The position numbers and the translations under genes are program-made. A stretch of 64,000 nt of DNA from Oscillospiraceae bacterium (GTDB lineage Bacteria; Bacillota; Clostridia; Oscillospirales; Oscillospiraceae), in contig JAFTXW010000013.1 in the NCBI GenBank assembly GCA_017461445.1, positions 1 to 64,000 of the forward strand, written 5' to 3'. Position 1 is the stretch's first letter. Every line of letters starts with the position of its first letter. Under the pieces are notes generated by a model. The model was not told the DNA's origin and ran no database searches. It saw only the letters and a list, made by a program, of their open reading frames with translations. Of this stretch, positions 48,252 through 60,474 are shown piece by piece.

Positions 48252-49922
48252 ATGAAGATGGATACCAGCAAATACAGTGTCGGCTATTATCCGGCACCCG
48301 GCGAATATTATGATTGGGTTCGCAAGGATCATGTGGAGAAGGCCCCCCAGTGGTGCAGCGTTGACCTGCGGGACGGCAACCAGAGTCTGGTGGTTCCCAT
48401 GAGCCTGGAAGAAAAGCTGGAATTCTATCGACTATTGCTGAAAGTGGGCTTCAAGGAGATCGAGGTTGGCTTCCCTGCCGCCTCTGAGACGGAATATGAG
48501 TTCCTCCGCACCTTGATTGAGAACGACATGATCCCTCAGGATGTGACGGTGCAGGTGCTGACCCAGTGCCGTGAGCACATTATCCGCAAGACCTTCGATG
48601 CCTGCAAGGGCGCGCCCAGTGCCATCATCCATTTTTATAACTCCGTATCCGTTGCCCAGCGGGAGCAGGTGTTCCGCAAGAGCAAGGAGGAGATCAAGGA
48701 AATCGCCGTTGAGGGTGCGAAACTGGTCAAGCAGCTGGCATCGGAATACGAAGGCAATTTCCGCTTTGAATACTCCCCCGAAAGCTTCACGGGCACCGAG
48801 CCGGACTACGCGCTGGAAGTCTGCAACGCCGTTCTGGATGTGCTGGAGCCCAGCGAAACCAACAATGTGATCATCAACCTGCCTGTCACCGTGGAAATGA
48901 GCCTGCCTCATGTTTACGCCAGCCAGGTGGAATACATCAGCAAGAACCTGAAATACAGGGAGCATGTGACCCTCTCCCTGCACCCCCACAATGACCGGGG
49001 CACCGGCGTGGCCGACACCGAGCTGGCACTGCTGGCAGGCGCGGACCGGGTGGAAGGTACCCTCTTTGGCAACGGTGAGCGGACCGGCAATGTGGATGTG
49101 ATCACTCTGGCCATGAATATGTACTCCCATGGCGTAGATCCCAAGCTGGACTTCTCCAACATGCCTGCCATCGTGGAAGTCTATGAAAAATGCACCCGGA
49201 TGCATGTTTATGAGCGGAGCCCCTACGCAGGTGCGCTGGTATTCGCCGCCTTCTCCGGCAGCCATCAGGATGCCATCGCCAAGGGCATGAACTGGCGGAA
49301 GGAAAAGAACCTGCACCAGTGGACGGTTCCCTATATCCCCATCGATCCCCAGGACATCAGCCGCACCTATGATGCCGACGTGATCCGGGTCAATTCCCAG
49401 AGCGGCAAGGGCGGTATCGGGTACCTGCTGGAGCAGGCCTACGGCTATGTACTGCCGCCGAAGATGCGGGAGCACTTCAGCTACCTGTGCAAGGGCATCT
49501 CCGACCACGACCACCGGGAGCTGAAGAGCGAGGATGTGCTGGGCATCTTCATGGACCGCTATCTGAATGTCCAGACCCCCATCACCATCGCCAACATGAA
49601 TTCCGTGCAGGTGCCCGGCGGCGTGGAGGCCTATGTGACCTTCCTGCGCCACGGCCGGAGAAACACCGTCCACGCCATCGGCAACGGCTCTCTGGATGCC
49701 GTCAGCAATGCCTTGAAGGACTACACCGGAAGCGTGTATAAGCTGAAGGTCTACACCGAGCACAGCGTTCAGGAGCGGTGCTCCGACTCTACCGCCGCCG
49801 CATACATCGGTCTGGAAAAAGAGGACGGCACCATGAGTTGGGGCGCGGGCACCGATACCGACATCACCCGGGCCAGCATCAACGCACTGCTCAGTGCCTA
49901 CAACAATATGATTCGGGAATAA
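48252..49922 (+). CDS. leuA: 2-isopropylmalate synthase
   Basis: LeuA condenses 2-oxoisovalerate with acetyl-CoA, the first step of leucine synthesis. The 556-residue protein has the DRE-TIM start [10 protein letters not shown] with R40/D41, [11 protein letters not shown] and a C-terminal regulatory domain ending in the dimer tail. The length and N-terminus ([16 protein letters not shown]) are those of the long LeuA2-type enzyme, not the shorter Bacillus type. Confidence 0.95.
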   Translation: MKMDTSKYSVGYYPAPGEYYDWVRKDHVEKAPQWCSVDLRDGNQSLVVPMSLEEKLEFYRLLLKVGFKEIEVGFPAASETEYEFLRTLIENDMIPQDVTVQVLTQCREHIIRKTFDACKGAPSAIIHFYNSVSVAQREQVFRKSKEEIKEIAVEGAKLVKQLASEYEGNFRFEYSPESFTGTEPDYALEVCNAVLDVLEPSETNNVIINLPVTVEMSLPHVYASQVEYISKNLKYREHVTLSLHPHNDRGTGVADTELALLAGADRVEGTLFGNGERTGNVDVITLAMNMYSHGVDPKLDFSNMPAIVEVYEKCTRMHVYERSPYAGALVFAAFSGSHQDAIAKGMNWRKEKNLHQWTVPYIPIDPQDISRTYDADVIRVNSQSGKGGIGYLLEQAYGYVLPPKMREHFSYLCKGISDHDHRELKSEDVLGIFMDRYLNVQTPITIANMNSVQVPGGVEAYVTFLRHGRRNTVHAIGNGSLDAVSNALKDYTGSVYKLKVYTEHSVQERCSDSTAAAYIGLEKEDGTMSWGAGTDTDITRASINALLSAYNNMIRE

Positions 49923-49935
49923 GGAGAGAAACGTC

Positions 49936-51195
49936 ATGGGAATGACAATGACACAAAAAATTCTGGCCGCCCACGCGGGGCTGGAATCCGTCAACGCGGG
50001 CCAGCTGATCAAAGCCAAGTTGGACATCGTCCTGGGCAACGACATCACCACCCCCGTTGCCGTCAATGAATTCACAAAAGCCGGATTTGATTCCGTTTTT
50101 GATAAGAACCGTATCGCCATCGTTCTGGACCACTTTGTGCCCAACAAGGACATCAAGGCGGCGGAACAGTCCAAGCAGTGCAGGGAATTTGCCTGCCAGC
50201 ACTGCGTCAGCCACTTCTACGATGTGGGTAAGATGGGCATTGAGCACGCGCTGCTGCCCGAGCAGGGCATCGTTACTGCGGGCGACTGCATCATCGGCGC
50301 GGACAGCCACACCTGTACTTATGGCGCCCTGGGTGCCTTCTCCACCGGTGTCGGCTCCACCGATATGGCCGCGGGTATGGCCACCGGCACCGCCTGGTTC
50401 AAGGTCCCCCCTGCCATCCGGTTCGAGCTGACCGGGAAGTTGGCCCCTAATTGCAGCGGTAAGGATGTGATCCTCACCATCATCGGAAAGATCGGCGTGG
50501 ACGGTGCCCTGTATAAGAGTATGGAGTTCACCGGCCCCGGCGTTGCTTCTCTTACCATGGATGACCGGCTGTGCATCTGCAATATGGCCATTGAAGCCGG
50601 TGCCAAGAACGGCATCTTCCCCGTGGACGAAACCACCGTCAAATACATGGAAGGCCGCTGCGAGCGGACTCCCGTGGTCTATACCGCCGATCCCGACGCG
50701 GAATACGAGCAGGTCATTGCAATCGATCTAAGCCAGATCGTCCCCACCGTCGCCTGCCCCCACCTCCCCGAAAACACCAGGCCCGCCGCAGAGCTGGGCA
50801 GCATCAAGATCGACCAGGTGGTCATCGGCAGCTGCACCAACGGCCGCATGGAGGACATGGAAGCCGCCTACAACACCCTCAAGGGAAAGACCGTGGCTCC
50901 CGGTGTCCGCTGCATCATCATTCCCGCCACCATGGCAATCTACCGGGAGTGCGTGGAGCGGGGCTACGTCACCGCCTTCATTGACGCAGGAGCCATCGTC
51001 TCCACCCCCACCTGTGGTCCCTGCCTGGGCGGTTACATGGGCATCCTGGCAGCAGGCGAACGATGCATCGCCACCACCAACCGGAATTTCGTGGGCCGCA
51101 TGGGCCATGTGGACAGCGAAGTGTACCTCGCCAGCCCCGCCACGGCAGCAACCAGCGCATTGACCGGATACATCACCGCACCTAAGGAGGTTTGA
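49936..51195 (+). CDS. leuC: 3-isopropylmalate dehydratase large subunit
   Basis: A 419-residue aconitase-family subunit that isomerises isopropylmalate with LeuD. Iron-sulphur cysteines are visible in GSCTNGRM and [21 protein letters not shown] is typical of the shorter archaeal/clostridial-type subunit. AAGGAG precedes the start. Confidence 0.96.
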   Translation: MGMTMTQKILAAHAGLESVNAGQLIKAKLDIVLGNDITTPVAVNEFTKAGFDSVFDKNRIAIVLDHFVPNKDIKAAEQSKQCREFACQHCVSHFYDVGKMGIEHALLPEQGIVTAGDCIIGADSHTCTYGALGAFSTGVGSTDMAAGMATGTAWFKVPPAIRFELTGKLAPNCSGKDVILTIIGKIGVDGALYKSMEFTGPGVASLTMDDRLCICNMAIEAGAKNGIFPVDETTVKYMEGRCERTPVVYTADPDAEYEQVIAIDLSQIVPTVACPHLPENTRPAAELGSIKIDQVVIGSCTNGRMEDMEAAYNTLKGKTVAPGVRCIIIPATMAIYRECVERGYVTAFIDAGAIVSTPTCGPCLGGYMGILAAGERCIATTNRNFVGRMGHVDSEVYLASPATAATSALTGYITAPKEV

Positions 51196-51197
51196 CC

Positions 51198-51683
51198 ATG
51201 AAAACACAGGGAACCGTTTTCAAATACCCCGACAATGTGGATACTGACGTGATCATCCCCGCCCGGTATCTGAATACCTCCGACGCGAAAGAGCTTGCCA
51301 AGCACTGCATGGAGGATATCGACACCGAATTCGTCAAGAAGTTCACCCCCGGAGATGTGATGGTGGCAGGCTGGAACTTCGGCTGCGGCTCCTCCCGGGA
51401 GCACGCCCCCCTGGTTATCAAGACCTGCGGCACCGGCTGCGTCATCGCCAAGTCCTTCGCCCGGATCTTCTACCGCAATGCCATCAACATCGGCCTGCCC
51501 ATTCTGGAATGTGTGGAGGCTGCCGAGGAGATTTCCGCCAATGACCAGGTCAGCGTGGACTTTGACACCGGTATCATTACCAATCTGACCACCGGAAAAA
51601 CCTACCAGGCACAGCCCTTCCCCGAATTTATACAAAATATAATTCAAAAGGGCGGACTGCTTGCGTCTTTGAAAGAAGTGTGA
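51198..51683 (+). CDS. leuD: 3-isopropylmalate dehydratase small subunit
   Basis: A swivelling-domain partner of LeuC with 161 residues, including the substrate motif [12 protein letters not shown]. It follows leuC by two bases with AAGGAGG across the stop. ATG 51198 is preferred over the GTG-type start two codons earlier. Confidence 0.96.
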   Translation: MKTQGTVFKYPDNVDTDVIIPARYLNTSDAKELAKHCMEDIDTEFVKKFTPGDVMVAGWNFGCGSSREHAPLVIKTCGTGCVIAKSFARIFYRNAINIGLPILECVEAAEEISANDQVSVDFDTGIITNLTTGKTYQAQPFPEFIQNIIQKGGLLASLKEV

Positions 51684-51687
51684 TAGA

Positions 51688-52767
51688 ATGAACAGAAATA
51701 TCGCGGTAATTCGCGGCGACGGCATCGGCCCTGAGATCGTTAACCAGGCTCTCCTGGTTCTGAAACGGGTGGCGGAGCTGTATGGACACACCTTTACATA
51801 CACCGATGTGGACATGGGCGGCTGCGCCATTGACAAATGGGGCGATCCCCTGCCCCAGGAAATGCTCCAAAAGTGCATCGAATCCGACAGCGTGCTTCTC
51901 GGTGCGGTGGGCGGCCCCAAGTGGAACGATGTTCCCGGCCATATGCGTCCCGAAAAGGGCCTGCTTCGTCTCAGAGCGGGCATGGGCGTTTACAGCAACA
52001 ACCGTCCTGCCAAGATCTGGCCCCAGCTGGCGGATGCTTCCCCGCTGAAAGAGTCTATCGTTCAGAAGGGCATCGATTTCATCATCGTCCGGGAGCTGAT
52101 CGGCGGCATCTACTTCGGCAAGCATGAGACTGTCGAAGAAAACGGCGAAGCCGTCTCCATCGATGAGCTGCGCTACACTGAAAGCGAGATTGAACGCATC
52201 GGCCGCATCGGCTTCGAGACCGCCCAAAAGCGGAATAAGAAGCTGTGCAGCGTGGAAAAGAGCAATGTGCTGGATTCCTCCCGCCTGTGGAAGAAGGTCA
52301 TGCACCGGCTGGCGGCAGAATACCCCGACGTGGAGCTTTCCGACATGCTGGTGGACAACTGTGCCATGCAGATCGTGAAGGATCCCAGCCAGTTTGACGT
52401 GATCGTAACGGAGAATATGTTCGGTGATATTCTCTCCGACGAGGCCTCCATGATCACCGGCTCCATTGGTATGATCCCCTCCTCCAGCCTGGGTGCCACC
52501 GGCTGCGGCCTGTACGAGCCTATCCACGGCTCCGCCCCCGACATTGCGGGTAAGGATATCGCAAACCCCATCGGCACCGTTCTGGCTGCTGCCATGATGC
52601 TGCGTTACAGCTTCGACATGGCAGAGGAAGCGGATTGTATCGAAAACGCCGTTTCCGCTGTTCTGGACGCGGGATACCGCACCGGCGATATTTTCAGCGA
52701 AGGCTGCAAAAAAGTTGGCTGCACCGAAATGGGCAGCCTGATTATAGAAAACCTGAAGAAAGGATGA
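51688..52767 (+). CDS. leuB: 3-isopropylmalate dehydrogenase
   Basis: An NAD-dependent decarboxylating dehydrogenase of 359 residues that completes the leucine branch. The sequence IRGDGIGPEIV at the N-terminus, VRELIGGIYFG and the DILSDEASMITGSIG loop are diagnostic. It starts four bases after leuD. Confidence 0.96.
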   Translation: MNRNIAVIRGDGIGPEIVNQALLVLKRVAELYGHTFTYTDVDMGGCAIDKWGDPLPQEMLQKCIESDSVLLGAVGGPKWNDVPGHMRPEKGLLRLRAGMGVYSNNRPAKIWPQLADASPLKESIVQKGIDFIIVRELIGGIYFGKHETVEENGEAVSIDELRYTESEIERIGRIGFETAQKRNKKLCSVEKSNVLDSSRLWKKVMHRLAAEYPDVELSDMLVDNCAMQIVKDPSQFDVIVTENMFGDILSDEASMITGSIGMIPSSSLGATGCGLYEPIHGSAPDIAGKDIANPIGTVLAAAMMLRYSFDMAEEADCIENAVSAVLDAGYRTGDIFSEGCKKVGCTEMGSLIIENLKKG

Positions 52768-52771
52768 TGAC

Positions 52772-54442
52772 ATGAAACTTAGCGGTTCCGATATCATCGT
52801 TCGTACATTGATCGAGCAGGGCGTCGACGTGGTCTTTGGCTACCCCGGCGGCCAGGTCATCAACATCTACGACTCCCTCTACAAGTACCAGGATGAGCTG
52901 AAGCACGTTCTGACCGCCCACGAGCAGGGCGCGTCCCACGCTGCTGACGGCTACGCCCGTGCCACCGGTAAGGTAGGCGTCTGCATCGCCACCTCCGGCC
53001 CCGGTGCCACCAACCTGGTCACCGGCATCGCCACCGCCTACATCGACTCCGTTCCCCTGGTTGCCATTACCGGCAACGTACCTACCACCGTCATCGGCAC
53101 CGACGGCTTCCAGGAAATCGACATCACCGGTGTCACCCTCCCCATTACCAAGCACAACTATTTCGTCGGCTCCATCGAAGACCTGGCGGACACCATCCGG
53201 GAAGCTTTCAGGCTGGCAAAGTCCGGCCGTCCCGGCCCCGTGCTGATCGACGTACCCAAGGATGTACAGGTCGCCAAGTACGATTACGAGCCTCAGCCGG
53301 TCGTGGAAGCAGACGAAAGCCGCGCCGCCAAGGATATCCGCATCCAGCAGGCAGCGGAGTGCATCAATGAAGCCCAGCGGCCCTTCATTTACTTCGGCGG
53401 CGGTCTCATCACCAGCGAGGCCCAGGACGAGCTGCTGCAGATGGCAGAGCTGATCGACGCCCCCATCGGCTGCTCCATGATGGGCATCTCCGGTGTTCCC
53501 ACCGACTATCCCCGGTTCCTGGGTATGCAGGGTATGCACGGCCACTACGCCTGCTCCATGGGCATGCACAACGCCGACTGCATTATTGCCCTGGGTGCCC
53601 GGTTTAATGACCGGGTCACCGGCAACCGCGCCAAGTTCGCCCGCACCGCAAAGATCGTCCACATCGACATCGACGGCGCGGAGCTGAATAAGACCGTCAC
53701 CGCCGCCCACGGCCTCCGGGGCGACGTAAAGAAGACCCTGCAGAAGCTGATCCCCCTTCTGAAGAAAACAGAGCATCCCGAATGGCAGGCAAAGATCGCC
53801 CAGCTGGTGGAGGAAGAAGAGGCGGGCCTGGACAGCCGGGAAGGCATGACCCCCCGGAACGTCATCAACGCCCTGAACCGCTACCTGGGGGAAAACACCC
53901 CCGTTGCCACCGACGTGGGGCAGCACCAGATGTGGGCCGCCCAGTATGTAAATTTCAAGAACAGCCGCCGCTTCATTTCCTCCGGCGGTCTGGGTACCAT
54001 GGGCTTCGGCATGGGTGCCGCCATGGGCGCGCAGATGGGCACCGGCGAGCGCAGCGTGCTGATCACCGGCGACGGCAGCTTCGGTATGAACCTGAATGAG
54101 CTGGCCACCGCCGTGGCAGAGAACATCCCCATGGTGATCCTTCTGCTGAACAACTCCGTTCTGGGCATGGTTCGCCAGTGGCAGACCCTGTTCTTCGACA
54201 AGCATTACTCCAACACCATGCTGACCGGACGCCAGACGGACTTCGTCAAGCTGGCGGAAGCCTTCGGCGCAAAGGCCAGCCGGGCCCTGACCCTGGAGGA
54301 GCTGGAAAGCTCCCTGCAGGAGGCCTTCGCCTGGAACGGCCCCTATCTGATCGACTGCGCCATCGACAAGGACGAGTTCGTCCTGCCCATGCTGCCCCCC
54401 GGCGGTTCCATGGATGATATCATTGTAAGGATCGGTGACTGA
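52772..54442 (+). CDS. ilvB: Acetolactate synthase large subunit
   Basis: A ThDP-dependent enzyme of 556 residues that makes acetolactate (Val, Leu) and acetohydroxybutyrate (Ile). E51 in AHEQGASHAADGYARA is the catalytic glutamate and GDGSFGMNLNELATA the ThDP/Mg site. An FAD-binding middle domain is present. It starts four bases after leuB. Confidence 0.96.
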   Translation: MKLSGSDIIVRTLIEQGVDVVFGYPGGQVINIYDSLYKYQDELKHVLTAHEQGASHAADGYARATGKVGVCIATSGPGATNLVTGIATAYIDSVPLVAITGNVPTTVIGTDGFQEIDITGVTLPITKHNYFVGSIEDLADTIREAFRLAKSGRPGPVLIDVPKDVQVAKYDYEPQPVVEADESRAAKDIRIQQAAECINEAQRPFIYFGGGLITSEAQDELLQMAELIDAPIGCSMMGISGVPTDYPRFLGMQGMHGHYACSMGMHNADCIIALGARFNDRVTGNRAKFARTAKIVHIDIDGAELNKTVTAAHGLRGDVKKTLQKLIPLLKKTEHPEWQAKIAQLVEEEEAGLDSREGMTPRNVINALNRYLGENTPVATDVGQHQMWAAQYVNFKNSRRFISSGGLGTMGFGMGAAMGAQMGTGERSVLITGDGSFGMNLNELATAVAENIPMVILLLNNSVLGMVRQWQTLFFDKHYSNTMLTGRQTDFVKLAEAFGAKASRALTLEELESSLQEAFAWNGPYLIDCAIDKDEFVLPMLPPGGSMDDIIVRIGD

Positions 54443-54443
54443 T

Positions 54444-54950
54444 ATGAAGAGATTTACCGTAGCAATTCTGGTCAACAACCAGTTTGGTGTGCTGAACCGG
54501 GTCACCAGCATGTTCCGCCGCAGACAGTTCAACATCACCTCCCTGGCGGTGAGCGAAACCGAATCCACCCAGTTTTCCCGTATCACCATCCAGTCCGAGG
54601 GCGACGAAATCACCAAGCAGCAGCTGATCAACCAGCTGTACAAGCTTCCCGACGTAAAATCCGTTCTGGAGTTCAATCCTGACGAGACCGTCAGCCGGGA
54701 ACTGCTGCTGGTCAAGGTGAAGAACGATCCCGAGGCCCGCAGCGGTCTGACCGCCGCCTCCGATGCCTACGAGGGCAAGATCGTGGACTACACCAAGGAA
54801 TCCATCATCATTCAGATGGTGGGCGATACCCGCAAGATCAACAACTTCGTCAAGCTGATGAAGGACTTTGAGATCCTGGAGATCTGCCGCACCGGCATCA
54901 TCTCCCTGGAGCGGGGCGCGACTACCATTGATAAAAACGTCTTTATCTAA
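54444..54950 (+). CDS. ilvN: Acetolactate synthase regulatory subunit
   Basis: A 168-residue regulatory subunit with an N-terminal ACT domain (VNNQFGVLNRVTSMFRRR) and the C-terminal ACT-like half, providing feedback inhibition by valine or other branched-chain amino acids. ATG 54444 is one base after the ilvB stop; a GTG at 54435 in frame is possible but closer to the ribosome site than usual. Confidence 0.95.
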   Translation: MKRFTVAILVNNQFGVLNRVTSMFRRRQFNITSLAVSETESTQFSRITIQSEGDEITKQQLINQLYKLPDVKSVLEFNPDETVSRELLLVKVKNDPEARSGLTAASDAYEGKIVDYTKESIIIQMVGDTRKINNFVKLMKDFEILEICRTGIISLERGATTIDKNVFI

Positions 54951-55994
<1,044 letters not shown>

Positions 55995-56011
55995 TCAATT
56001 TGCATCCGTAG

Positions 56012-56037
56012 GGGAGGGTTTTTGACCCTCCCTTAAC
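56012..56037. repeat. Palindromic hairpin between ilvC and ilvD
   Basis: GTAGGGGAGGGT and ACCCTCCCTTA form an imperfect stem over TTTTG. It belongs to the same intergenic palindrome family as 21299-21358. It may shape ilvC/ilvD transcript ratios, as 3' hairpins often do. Confidence 0.6.
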
Positions 56038-56074
56038 GTGCATTACAAACTATAAAGAAAGCAGGAATGCTGTT

Positions 56075-57733
56075 ATGATCAAAGACACCATCGTAAACGG
56101 CCCCCAGAATGCGGCGCACCGAAGCCTGTACCACGCCCTGGGCCTGACCCCCGAGGAGCAGCAGCGGCCTCTCATCGGCATCGTCAGCTCCTATAACGAG
56201 ATCGTTCCCGGCCACATGAATCTGGACAAGATCGTGGATGCCGTAAAGCTGGGCGTCGCCATGGCAGGAGGCACCCCCATCGTGTTCCCCGCCATTGCCG
56301 TCTGTGACGGCATCGCCATGGGCCACGAGGGCATGAAGTATTCCCTGGTCACCCGTGACCTGATCGCTGACTCCACTGAGGCTATGGTGAAGGCCCACGG
56401 CTTTGACGGCCTGGTGATGGTTCCCAACTGCGATAAGAACGTGCCCGGCTTGCTGATGGCCGCTGCCCGTGTCAATATCCCCACCGTGTTCGTCAGTGGC
56501 GGCCCCATGCTGGCAGGCCGTGTGGACGGCAAGAAGACCAGCCTTTCCAGCATGTTCGAGGCCATCGGTGCCTACACCGCAGGCAAGATCGACGAGAAGC
56601 AGCTGTCCGTCTGCGAAGCGGGTACCTGCCCCACCTGCGGCTCCTGCTCCGGCATGTACACCGCCAACTCCATGAACTGTCTGACAGAAGTTCTGGGCAT
56701 GGGCCTGCGGGGCAACGGCACCATCCCCGCCGTCTACTCCGCCCGTATCGAGCTGGCAAAGCACGCCGGTATGCAGGTGATGGAGCTGGTGAAGAAAAAC
56801 ATCCGCCCCCGGGACATTATGACCGAAAGTGCCATCCGCAACGCTCTGACCGCCGATATGGCCCTGGGCTGCTCTACCAACTCCATGCTCCATCTGCCCG
56901 CCATCGCCAACGAGTGCGGCGTGGACTTCAATTTGGATATGGCCAACGAGATCAGCGCGAAGACCCCCAACCTGTGCCATCTGGCCCCCGCAGGCCCCAC
57001 CTACATGGAGGATCTGAACGAGGCCGGCGGCGTTTACGCAGTGCTGAAGGAGCTGACCAAGCTGAACCTGCTGGACACCTCCGCTATGACCGTCACCGGC
57101 AAGACCCTCGGCGAGAATATCGCCTCCGCTGTCAACCGGGACACCTCCGTCATCCGCACTGTGGAGAATCCCTATTCCTCCACCGGCGGCATTGCCGTGC
57201 TCCGGGGCAACCTGGCCCCCGAGGGCAGCGTGGTCAAGCGCAGCGCGGTTCTTCCCGAGATGCTGGTGCACGAAGGCCCCGCGCGGGTCTTTGAATGCGA
57301 GGAGGAAGCACAGGCCGCCATCAACGCAGGCAAGATCCAGCCCGGCGACGTTGTGGTCATCCGCTATGAAGGCCCCAAGGGCGGCCCCGGTATGCGGGAA
57401 ATGCTGAACCCCACCTCCGCCATCATGGGCATGGGTCTGGGCAATTCCGTAGCCCTCATCACCGACGGCCGCTTCTCCGGTGCCACCCGGGGTGCCTGCA
57501 TTGGCCACGTCTCCCCCGAAGCCGCTTCCGGCGGTGTCATCGGCGTGGTGCGCGACGGCGATATCATCAGCATTGACATTCCCAACAATAAGCTTGAGCT
57601 GAAGATCAGCGACGAAGAGCTGGCGGAGCGGATGGCAAACTTCGTTCCCAAGAAGAAGGAGCTGTCCGGCTACTTAAAGCGTTACGCCGCGCTGGTTTCC
57701 AGCGGTGCCAAGGGCGCGATTTTGAACGTATGA
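56075..57733 (+). CDS. ilvD: Dihydroxy-acid dehydratase
   Basis: An iron-sulphur dehydratase of 552 residues acting in Val, Leu and Ile synthesis. Cluster ligands are in PNCDKNVPG (C119) and [16 protein letters not shown] (C185, C188, C191). The C-terminal [17 protein letters not shown] is typical. Its TGA overlaps the next gene's ATG. Confidence 0.96.
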   Translation: MIKDTIVNGPQNAAHRSLYHALGLTPEEQQRPLIGIVSSYNEIVPGHMNLDKIVDAVKLGVAMAGGTPIVFPAIAVCDGIAMGHEGMKYSLVTRDLIADSTEAMVKAHGFDGLVMVPNCDKNVPGLLMAAARVNIPTVFVSGGPMLAGRVDGKKTSLSSMFEAIGAYTAGKIDEKQLSVCEAGTCPTCGSCSGMYTANSMNCLTEVLGMGLRGNGTIPAVYSARIELAKHAGMQVMELVKKNIRPRDIMTESAIRNALTADMALGCSTNSMLHLPAIANECGVDFNLDMANEISAKTPNLCHLAPAGPTYMEDLNEAGGVYAVLKELTKLNLLDTSAMTVTGKTLGENIASAVNRDTSVIRTVENPYSSTGGIAVLRGNLAPEGSVVKRSAVLPEMLVHEGPARVFECEEEAQAAINAGKIQPGDVVVIRYEGPKGGPGMREMLNPTSAIMGMGLGNSVALITDGRFSGATRGACIGHVSPEAASGGVIGVVRDGDIISIDIPNNKLELKISDEELAERMANFVPKKKELSGYLKRYAALVSSGAKGAILNV

Positions 57734-58923
57734 CGCAATTGAAGGCTTTGAACATCCGGCTGCAGTCCCTGGCGGTTTTCCGGGCATTGCTGAATGACCC
57801 GGTGGTGGCCGCCCTGTGCGGCTATCTGGACAGCCTTAGCGGCGACCCGGCCCAGTCCGTTTCCCGGTATGCCGCCTTTGTGTCCGCCTTGTACGGCACC
57901 GAAAAGCGCACGCTGGCAGGGTACATCCAGAGCATCGTCAACAATGACGAAAACGCCTACATCCGCATGATCGGCATGGGTGCGGAGCCCTGGCCGGAGA
58001 TGGACGCGGACGTGTGGGCGGAGCTGGAAATCCTGCAAGCTGTTGCCGATTTGACCCCGGAAACGCTGCGTCAGGGACTGGACTGGGCCGGCTACCTCCC
58101 CGGCTTCCCGGTAAAAAAGCTGGACATCGCCGAAAGCTACCGGGAGCGGTGCGCCAACATTCACCGCTACGGTTACGGCATCTACGCCAAGTACCACATG
58201 TTCTACATCGGCCCCGAGAACAAGATCATCCCCGTTCGGAACCCGGACAAGACCCGGCTCAGCTCCCTGGTGGACTACAAGCGGGAGCAGCAGATCATCC
58301 TGGACAACACCCTGGCCCTGCTGAACGGCAAGCCTGCCGCCAACATACTGCTGACCGGCGACGCGGGCACCGGCAAGTCCTCCACCATCAAGGCGGTGGT
58401 GAACGAGCTCCACAAAAAGGGGCTGCGGATTTTGGAGGTCCGCAAGGAGCAGCTTCACGCGATTCCCGCCATCCTGGACGAGCTGAACACCAATCCCCTG
58501 AAATTCATTTTGTTCATCGATGACCTTTCCTTCCAGAAGGATGATGACAATTTCAGCGCATTGAAGGCTATTCTGGAGGGCAGCGTCTCTGCCAAGGCCT
58601 CCAACATCGTGATCTACGCCACTTCCAACCGCCGCCATCTGGTGAAGGAAAGCTTCTCCCAGCGGGACGGGGACGAAGTGCACCGCAACGATACTATCCA
58701 GCAGCTGATTTCCCTGTCGGAGCGGTTTGGCATCCATGTGACCTTCCAGAAGCCGGACAAGAAGACCTACCTGGACATCGTCCACCATCTGGCCCGGGAG
58801 CAGGGCATTTCTATGGACGAAAATGAGCTGGATATCCTGGCAGAACGCTACGCCCTGAACCGGGGCGGCCGCTCCGCCCGGGCCGCCAAGCAGTTCGTGG
58901 ACGGGTTGGTTTCCCAGCAATAG
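57730..58923 (+). CDS. DUF815 AAA+ ATPase
   Basis: A 397-residue ATPase. The N-terminal 190 residues are helical and specific to the family. The ATPase part has Walker A GDAGTGKS at 210-217, Walker [11 protein letters not shown], and a sensor region [11 protein letters not shown]. The biochemical role of DUF815 is not established. Its ATG overlaps the ilvD stop codon (ATGA), so it is translated from the branched-chain transcript. Confidence 0.88.
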   Translation: MTQLKALNIRLQSLAVFRALLNDPVVAALCGYLDSLSGDPAQSVSRYAAFVSALYGTEKRTLAGYIQSIVNNDENAYIRMIGMGAEPWPEMDADVWAELEILQAVADLTPETLRQGLDWAGYLPGFPVKKLDIAESYRERCANIHRYGYGIYAKYHMFYIGPENKIIPVRNPDKTRLSSLVDYKREQQIILDNTLALLNGKPAANILLTGDAGTGKSSTIKAVVNELHKKGLRILEVRKEQLHAIPAILDELNTNPLKFILFIDDLSFQKDDDNFSALKAILEGSVSAKASNIVIYATSNRRHLVKESFSQRDGDEVHRNDTIQQLISLSERFGIHVTFQKPDKKTYLDIVHHLAREQGISMDENELDILAERYALNRGGRSARAAKQFVDGLVSQQ

Positions 58924-58930
58924 CATAAAC

Positions 58931-58959
58931 AAAGCCCATGCCAGCACGGCATGGGCTTT
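58931..58959. terminator. Terminator shared by the branched-chain operon and degV-like gene
   Basis: AAAGCCCATGCC and GGCATGGGCTTT pair over AGCAC between convergent genes. Confidence 0.85.
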
Positions 58960-58969
58960 CGCATTGCGG

Positions 58970-59833
58970 TTAATATTTCAGGTTGGTATTATTCTCGTTA
59001 TAGCTACCCTGGAAGCCGATGATCAAGCCGCCGGCCTCTGCATAGAAGCTGCACAGGGCGGTGGTGGGCTCGATGGTGATCTTTGCGTTGGGGAACTCGG
59101 CAAGGATGGCATCCTTCAGGGCGTTGGCAGGGCCTTCGCCGTAGCAATGGGCAATGCGGAAGATGCCGCCATCAAAGAAGCCCCGCTCCTTTGCCATCTC
59201 CACCAGGGTCTGGATGGCCTTCCGGTCACCCCGGGGCTTGTGGCAGGGGGTGATCTCGCCGCCCTTTACATCGCCTACCACCCGGATGCCCAGCACGCCC
59301 GCGATCTTGGCGACAGCGGGGCTGACACGGCCGTTCCGGGCCAGGTTGGTCAGGGACTGGAGGCAGAACAGGGTGTGGTTATGGTTGGTATAATCCAGCA
59401 CCTTTTCCTTGATGGTCTCGTAATCGTCGCCTGCGGCTGCCAACTCCTTGATCTTATCCACGATCATCATCATCTCAGGGCCAGTGGACAGAGAATCGAT
59501 GATGAACGCCTTCTTGCCGGGTTTTTCCTCCATGTAGGTATCGGCGGCCTGCTTGCCCGCGTTGTAGCTGCCGGACAGGTGCTTGGTGATGGTCAGGCCG
59601 AAGACATAGTCGGCACCGCCGAAGGCATCCAGCCATTCCTGCACATTGGGGCAGGAGGAACCGGACTTGCCCTTGTGGTGCTTCAGGTCCTCCACCATAC
59701 CTGCCACATCCAATGACGCGTCATCCACATATTCCTTTTCGCCCGCACGGATCTTCAGGGGAACGGTGGTATAGTCGATGCCCTCCACCTGGAACACATT
59801 GGAAGAGGAATCGGAAACGATCTTCAAATTCAT
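58970..59833 (-). CDS. DegV family fatty-acid-binding protein
   Basis: A 287-residue two-domain protein of the DegV/FakB family. The start (KIVSDSSSNV) and the SGSYNAGKQAADTY segment match the fatty-acid-binding pocket of the family, which presents fatty acids to FakA kinase. No fakA is nearby. AAGGAG precedes the start. Confidence 0.93.
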   Translation of the reverse strand: MNLKIVSDSSSNVFQVEGIDYTTVPLKIRAGEKEYVDDASLDVAGMVEDLKHHKGKSGSSCPNVQEWLDAFGGADYVFGLTITKHLSGSYNAGKQAADTYMEEKPGKKAFIIDSLSTGPEMMMIVDKIKELAAAGDDYETIKEKVLDYTNHNHTLFCLQSLTNLARNGRVSPAVAKIAGVLGIRVVGDVKGGEITPCHKPRGDRKAIQTLVEMAKERGFFDGGIFRIAHCYGEGPANALKDAILAEFPNAKITIEPTTALCSFYAEAGGLIIGFQGSYNENNTNLKY

Positions 59834-60038
59834 AACTACTCCTTATTATGCCTCCGGGCATTTTTATTTTACTCTTATATTTTATAAGCCGAAGTCTTTT
59901 CCGTCAAGGCTGCCGGGGAGCAATTCGCAAAAGTAGAGCACTCTACCGGGAGTAGAGTTCCTGTTTTGTTGTAAAATCCCCGATTTTCAGTACAAATTCC
60001 GCATGTTTTCCCCTATGCCCTTTTTTGCACTTTTGCTC

Positions 60039-60083
60039 TTGACAAAGCTGTATAAACTGTATATACTGTACCTATACAGATAA
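60039..60083 (+). promoter_or_regulatory. Promoter and probable operator of the YtrA-ABC operon
   Basis: TTGACA at 60039-60044 and TATACT at 60062-60067 are 17 bases apart. CTGTATA (60048-60054) and TATACAG (60073-60079) flank the -10 as inverted half-sites, suitable for autorepression by the first gene's product. Confidence 0.7.
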
Positions 60084-60099
60084 ACACAGAGGTGATGGA

Positions 60100-60474
60100 A
60101 TGTATGTACTGATCGACAACCGGAGCGGCGCGCCCATCTATGACCAGATCTACTCCCAAATCAAAGCCCAGATCATCAGCGGCGAGCTTACCCCCCACAC
60201 CATGCTCCCCTCCATCCGGGGACTGGCAAAGGACCTGCGCATCAGCTTCGTGACCACCAAGCGGGCCTACGACGAGTTGGAAAAAGAGGGCTTCCTCTAT
60301 ACCGTCCAAGGCAAGGGCTGCTTCGTGGCACCAAAAAATGTTGAGCTGCTGCGGGAGGAAAACCTTAAAAAAATTGAAGCGCACATCGAAGAAATCGTAC
60401 AGCTGGCCGCCACCTGCGGTCTTTCCAAGGCTCAGGTGCTGGATATGGTCAGCTTCAGTCTGGAGGAACGGTAA
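60100..60474 (+). CDS. YtrA-type GntR transcriptional regulator
   Basis: A 124-residue regulator with the GntR winged helix (GAPIYDQIYSQIKAQIISGE, then SIRGLAKDLRISFVTTKRAY) and a short C-terminal helix, the YtrA layout. Such regulators repress the ABC transporter they precede and usually sense envelope or antibiotic stress. Its TAA overlaps the ATG of the ATPase. Confidence 0.92.
   Translation: MYVLIDNRSGAPIYDQIYSQIKAQIISGELTPHTMLPSIRGLAKDLRISFVTTKRAYDELEKEGFLYTVQGKGCFVAPKNVELLREENLKKIEAHIEEIVQLAATCGLSKAQVLDMVSFSLEER

Noticed and set aside
58970-59833. FakB assigned by name
   Set aside because: DegV/FakB members are hard to tell apart without fakA nearby, so only the family is given.
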